A stretch of 64,000 nucleotides of DNA from Amoebidium appalachense (taxonomy: Eukaryota; Ichthyosporea). The notes below the pieces were generated by a model, which worked only from the letters and a program-made list of their open reading frames with translations, made no database searches and was not told the origin of the DNA. Below, piece after piece: positions 63,537 to 64,000 of the stretch; position 1 is the stretch's first letter, and every line of letters begins with the position of its first letter. Made by a program: the position numbers and the translations under genes. The stretch is taken from positions 8,680,001 through 8,744,000 of the forward strand of contig CAVNZM010000001.1 in assembly GCA_963693365.1 (NCBI GenBank), read 5' to 3'.

Positions 63537-63619
63537 CCCCCCCCCCCCTCCCCACACACACACACCATCTCCTTCTCCTCCCTGCTTCCCTTCGTTCTCA
63601 ATATATCGTCTTAGTCTTA

Positions 63620-64000
<381 letters not shown>

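Overview
The window is nuclear DNA from an intron-rich eukaryote. Every protein gene I could reconstruct, except one damaged single-exon copy, is cut into short exons by long introns. The introns are packed with microsatellites ((CA)n/(TG)n, (CCCA)n, (GGGA)n, (AG)n) and C or G homopolymers of about 20 to 45 bases. The gene content (a Reeler/EGF/DOMON extracellular protein, a Raver-type three-RRM protein, two dysferlin domains, a KCTD/BTB copy, complex I subunit NDUFA12) points to an opisthokont, most likely a holozoan. A unicellular relative of animals is my guess; the species is not determined. Gene models below come from hand splicing. I accepted a chain of exons only when donor, acceptor and reading phase agreed, and total coding length divides by three for every complete model.

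Layout. Bases 582-12922 (minus): secreted Reeler-EGF-Thr-rich-DOMON protein, 14 exons. 15033-18015 (minus): four-finger RanBP2-type zinc-finger protein, 6 exons. 19820-20622 (minus): unrecognised 142-residue protein, 5 exons. 21123-35423 (plus): protein with two dysferlin domains, a long disordered middle and a C-terminal membrane anchor, 15 exons. 38182-50497 (minus): Raver-like RNA-binding protein with an acidic N-terminus, three RRMs and a prion-like C-terminal half, 17 exons. 53222-53758 (plus): single-exon KCTD/BTB copy with two frameshifts. 54777-58442 (minus): NDUFA12, 3 exons. 59470-62258 or beyond (plus): RGG-rich protein, 3' end not resolved. Two divergent pairs share short upstream regions (20623-21122 and 58443-59469).

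The genes do not form an obvious pathway. Two are RNA-binding (RanBP2 fingers, Raver-like) and a third, the RGG protein, may be.

The most unusual content is non-coding. A dispersed retroposon of about 270 bp has a tRNA-like head (A-box and B-box-like motifs), frequent 5' truncation and a poly-C tail. It occurs at least 14 times, and every intronic copy lies in the sense orientation of its host gene. Independently, many introns carry a poly-C run a few bases after the 5' splice site on the sense strand, and several acceptors are simply the end of a (CA)n tract. These patterns may be connected.
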